Shown: piece by piece, positions 33,951 through 36,010 of the stretch | How positions within the stretch are numbered: position 1 is the stretch's first letter | Layout: each line of letters starts with the position of its first letter | Assembly: GCA_017623315.1 (NCBI GenBank) | Contig: JAGAPJ010000090.1 | Location: 1-36,010, forward strand | Reading direction: 5' to 3' | Source: Clostridia bacterium | GTDB taxonomy: Bacteria > Bacillota > Clostridia > Oscillospirales > Acutalibacteraceae | Length of the DNA stretch: 36,010 nucleotides | Program-made: the position numbers and the translations under genes | Notes under the pieces: model-generated | The model's database searches: none | Told to the model about the DNA's origin: nothing | Seen by the model: the letters and a program-made list of their open reading frames with translations, nothing else

Positions 33951-35483
33951 ATGAAAAAACCTATTGTTTTATGTATTATGGACGGCTTCGGATTTAATCC
34001 CGAAGTAAACGGTAACGCTATTAAAGCGGCGGCTACTCCCCGTCTTGATAACATTTTTGCTTCCTGTCCCACAACCGAAATTGGTGCATCAGGTATGGAC
34101 GTTGGTCTTCCCGATGGTCAAATGGGCAACAGCGAGGTTGGTCACACCAACATTGGCGCAGGCCGTGTTGTTTATCAGGAGCTTACCCGAATCACAAAAT
34201 CAATTGCTGACGGTGATTTCTTTACAAACGAAGCATTTTTAAACGCAGTTGCTAACTGCAAAAAGAATAACAGCGCTTTACACCTTATGGGCCTTTTGTC
34301 CGACGGTGGCGTTCATTCTCATATTGAGCATTTATACGCTTTAGTTGAGCTTGCAAAACGCAACGGTCTTGACCGTGTTTACATTCACGCTTTGCTTGAC
34401 GGCCGTGATGTTCCACCTTCAAGCGCTGCTGATTTTATTGATGCTTTAAACGCTAAGCTTCAGGAAATCGGTTGCGGTAAGCTTGCAACCGTTTTAGGCC
34501 GTTTTTACGGTATGGACCGTGACAACCGTTGGGATCGTGTAAACAAGGCTTATGCCGCTTTAGTTTACGGCGAAGGCATTAAAACAGATGATGCCGCTGC
34601 CGCTGTAAGATATTCTTACACACAAATTGATGAAGATGGCAAAAATATTACTGACGAATTTGTGCTTCCCACCGTTGTTGAAGGCACTGAAAGAATTAAG
34701 TCGGGCGACAGTATGATTTTCTTTAACTTCCGCCCCGACCGCGCACGTGAAATTACCCGCACATTTGTTGATGATGAATTTACAGGCTTTGAACGTATTG
34801 GCGGTAAGCTTAATCTTTATTACGTTTGTATGACACAATACGACGCTTCAATGCCTAACGTTGAGGTTGCTTTCAAGCCTCAGTCACTAGTTAATACTCT
34901 TGGTGAATACTTAAGTGTTAAGGGTCTAAGTCAGCTTCGTATTGCCGAAACCGAAAAATATGCCCATGTAACCTTTTTCTTTAACGGCGGCCGTGAGGTT
35001 ATGTTCGAAGGTGAGGACAGAATTCTTGTTAACTCACCCAAGGTTGCAACCTATGATTTACAGCCGGAAATGAGCGCAAATGAAGTTTGCGACAAGGTTT
35101 GTGAGGCTATTGAAACAGGCAAGTACGACGTTGTTATTTTAAACTTTGCAAACTGCGATATGGTTGGTCACACAGGCTTCTTTGATGCCGCTGTAAAGGC
35201 TGTTGAAACAGTTGACACTTGCGTTGGTCGTGTTCAGGATAGTGTTCTTAAAATGGGCGGCGTAATGCTTCTTACAGCCGACCACGGTAATGCTGATAAA
35301 ATGCTCGATACCGACGGCTCGCCCTTTACCGCGCACACCACCTTCCCCGTTCCCTTTGCTGTAATCGGTCACGATTGTGAGTTAAGAAACGGCGGTAAGC
35401 TCTGCGATATTTCACCAACAATAATTAAGCTTTTAGGTTTAGAACAACCTAAAGAAATGACCGGTGAATCAATAATTAAATAA
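33951..35483 (+). CDS. gpmI: 2,3-bisphosphoglycerate-independent phosphoglycerate mutase
   Basis: Manganese-dependent mutase of the alkaline phosphatase superfamily, interconverting 3- and 2-phosphoglycerate. Metal and catalytic sites are visible: CIMDGFGFNPEVNGNAI (metal Asp11), MGNSEVGHTNIGAGR with nucleophile Ser61, HALLDGRDVPPSSA, FYGMDRDNRWDR, FNFRPDRAREITR, NFANCDMVGHTG and LTADHGNADKM. Length 510 is typical. AAGGTGAT lies just before the ATG, 18 bases after the tpiA stop. Mn2+-dependent iPGM enzymes are pH-sensitive and important during sporulation in Bacillus. Last gene of the glycolytic operon. Confidence 0.98.
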   Translation: MKKPIVLCIMDGFGFNPEVNGNAIKAAATPRLDNIFASCPTTEIGASGMDVGLPDGQMGNSEVGHTNIGAGRVVYQELTRITKSIADGDFFTNEAFLNAVANCKKNNSALHLMGLLSDGGVHSHIEHLYALVELAKRNGLDRVYIHALLDGRDVPPSSAADFIDALNAKLQEIGCGKLATVLGRFYGMDRDNRWDRVNKAYAALVYGEGIKTDDAAAAVRYSYTQIDEDGKNITDEFVLPTVVEGTERIKSGDSMIFFNFRPDRAREITRTFVDDEFTGFERIGGKLNLYYVCMTQYDASMPNVEVAFKPQSLVNTLGEYLSVKGLSQLRIAETEKYAHVTFFFNGGREVMFEGEDRILVNSPKVATYDLQPEMSANEVCDKVCEAIETGKYDVVILNFANCDMVGHTGFFDAAVKAVETVDTCVGRVQDSVLKMGGVMLLTADHGNADKMLDTDGSPFTAHTTFPVPFAVIGHDCELRNGGKLCDISPTIIKLLGLEQPKEMTGESIIK

Positions 35484-35491
35484 ATTAAAAA

Positions 35492-35516
35492 GCCGATGAA
35501 ATTCATCGGCTTTTTT
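35492..35516 (+). terminator. intrinsic terminator after gpmI
   Basis: An 8-base stem (GCCGATGA / TCATCGGC) with a 3-base loop is followed by six Ts, eight bases after the gpmI stop. Confidence 0.9.
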
Positions 35517-35622
35517 GTTTTAATTTTTTACATTTTTCGCAATTTTTACCTATAATAAATTTTAATACTCTTCACACAATAATATTGCAAACGCAAAAAA
35601 TATTTATAGGAGAGTATTTAAA

Positions 35623-35808
35623 ATGGCTAAGCATGTAGTTCCCGAAGCTAAGGACGCACTCAACCGCTTCAAGATGGAAGCTGCTAACGAAGTTGGCGTT
35701 AACTTAAAGCAGGGTTACAACGGCGATCTCACCGCTAAACAGGCTGGTTCTATCGGCGGTCAGATGGTTAAAAAGATGATCGAATCTTACGAAAACAGCA
35801 TGAAATAA
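35623..35808 (+). CDS. alpha/beta-type small acid-soluble spore protein (SASP)
   Basis: Sixty-one residues. DNA-coating protein made in the forespore; it protects spore DNA and supplies amino acids at germination. The alpha/beta SASP pattern is clear: a first helix ending in RFKMEAANEVGVNL, a turn, and the second signature GDLTAKQAGSIGGQMVKKMI (family form DxTxRxxGxVGGxxxKxxI). The germination protease site, usually E(I/F)A, is MEAANE here. AGGAGA precedes the ATG. A sigma-A-like pair (TTTACA at 35527, TATAAT at 35551, 18-base spacer) is upstream, whereas a clear sigma-G promoter was not recognised. Isolated gene between two terminators. It shows that the organism belongs to a spore-forming lineage. 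Confidence 0.96.
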   Translation: MAKHVVPEAKDALNRFKMEAANEVGVNLKQGYNGDLTAKQAGSIGGQMVKKMIESYENSMK

Positions 35809-35829
35809 TTTGTGCTAAAAAATAAAAAG

Positions 35830-35852
35830 CCGCTCGTAAAGAGCGGTTTTTT
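35830..35852 (+). terminator. intrinsic terminator after the SASP gene
   Basis: A 6-base perfect stem (CCGCTC / GAGCGG) extended by wobble/AT pairs, loop GTAAA, then six Ts. The flanking A-run on the left would make it usable for the converging minus-strand gene too. Confidence 0.85.
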
Positions 35853-35858
35853 GTTATA

Positions 35859-36010
35859 TTAAAGCGTTACGCCGTCCTTAAATATTGCAAGCTCGTGCTT
35901 ATCTAAAAGCTCAGCCTTTGCCTTAACTTCGCCAGAAGCAAGCTTTAAAACAAAGCTTAAAAATTACCCTCACCAAACTGCATAACCTTAATGGGATATT
36001 CAGCTTTAGC
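35859..36010 (-). CDS. 3' end of an unidentified gene, apparently frameshifted
   Basis: Enters from the right edge on the minus strand. The first part reads AKAEYPIKVMQFGEGNF and then hits TAA at 35959-35957. From just before that point, a different frame continues without a stop to the TAA at 35861-35859, reading FVLKLASGEVKAKAE and then LLDKHELAIFKDGVTL. Restoring one base near 35959-35972 joins both parts into one protein-like sequence, so a frameshift (real or a sequencing/assembly error at a homopolymer of A) is likely. I do not recognise the product. MQFGEGNF recalls the start of tagaturonate/mannitol dehydrogenases, but the short distance to the stop argues against that. Confidence 0.45.

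Noticed and set aside
35521..35622. Possible sigma-G promoter for the SASP gene
   Set aside because: Expected on biological grounds, but I could not find hexamers with the proper spacing; only a sigma-A-like pair is visible.
1..36010. CRISPR arrays, insertion sequences, prophage genes, tRNA or rRNA genes
   Set aside because: No spaced direct repeats, transposase, integrase or phage structural proteins, and no tRNA- or rRNA-like sequence was seen on either strand.

Overview
The window looks like chromosomal DNA of a moderately AT-rich, spore-forming anaerobic Firmicute of class Clostridia, most likely the Ruminococcaceae/Oscillospiraceae part of the class (inferred from gene content, not computed). 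Indications are an alpha/beta-type small acid-soluble spore protein, the ctsR-mcsA-mcsB-clpC stress operon, a type III glutamine synthetase, an NfnAB-type electron-bifurcating transhydrogenase, a T-box leader, strong AGGAGG-like ribosome binding sites and frequent TTG/GTG starts. MurE carries the DNPR motif of meso-diaminopimelate-adding enzymes, so the peptidoglycan is probably of the DAP type.

Layout. Positions 1-150 hold the 5' part of a minus-strand T-box riboswitch with a TGG (Trp) specifier; its target gene lies off the left edge. Positions 180-12383 are a minus-strand division and cell wall (dcw) cluster transcribed mraZ-rsmH-ftsL-pbp-murE-mraY-ftsW-murG-murA-ftsQ-ftsZ. It starts at a good sigma-A promoter followed by four phased AGTGG repeats, the probable MraZ autoregulatory operator. 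murF, murD, murC and ftsA are absent from it. Positions 12540-17050 are the ctsR-mcsA-mcsB-clpC operon, with two inverted CtsR boxes over its promoter and a strong terminator. A 44-residue Cys/Gly-rich miniprotein gene (plus strand) follows, then glnN and a small membrane-anchored protein resembling a reduced LytR-CpsA-Psr (LCP) domain. Positions 20089-27605 are one minus-strand housekeeping operon: rnj-rplI-dnaB-tilS-hpt-ftsH. Positions 27654-31231 carry a membrane protein of unknown function, trmO and nfnA-nfnB. From 31225 onward transcription is on the plus strand: trmL, the glycolytic genes pgk-tpiA-gpmI, and an alpha/beta SASP gene. The last 150 bases are the 3' end of an unidentified minus-strand gene that appears frameshifted.

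The genes are nearly all conserved core functions: septum and peptidoglycan synthesis, protein quality control by arginine-phosphorylation-directed proteolysis, RNA decay and replication, nitrogen assimilation, redox balancing and lower glycolysis. No phage, insertion sequence, CRISPR, tRNA or rRNA was seen, and no gene-free stretch exceeds 300 bases. I found no convincing new multi-gene system. The least explained items are the Cys-rich miniprotein, the LCP-like protein, the four-helix membrane protein heading the trmO-nfn operon, and the broken gene at the right edge.
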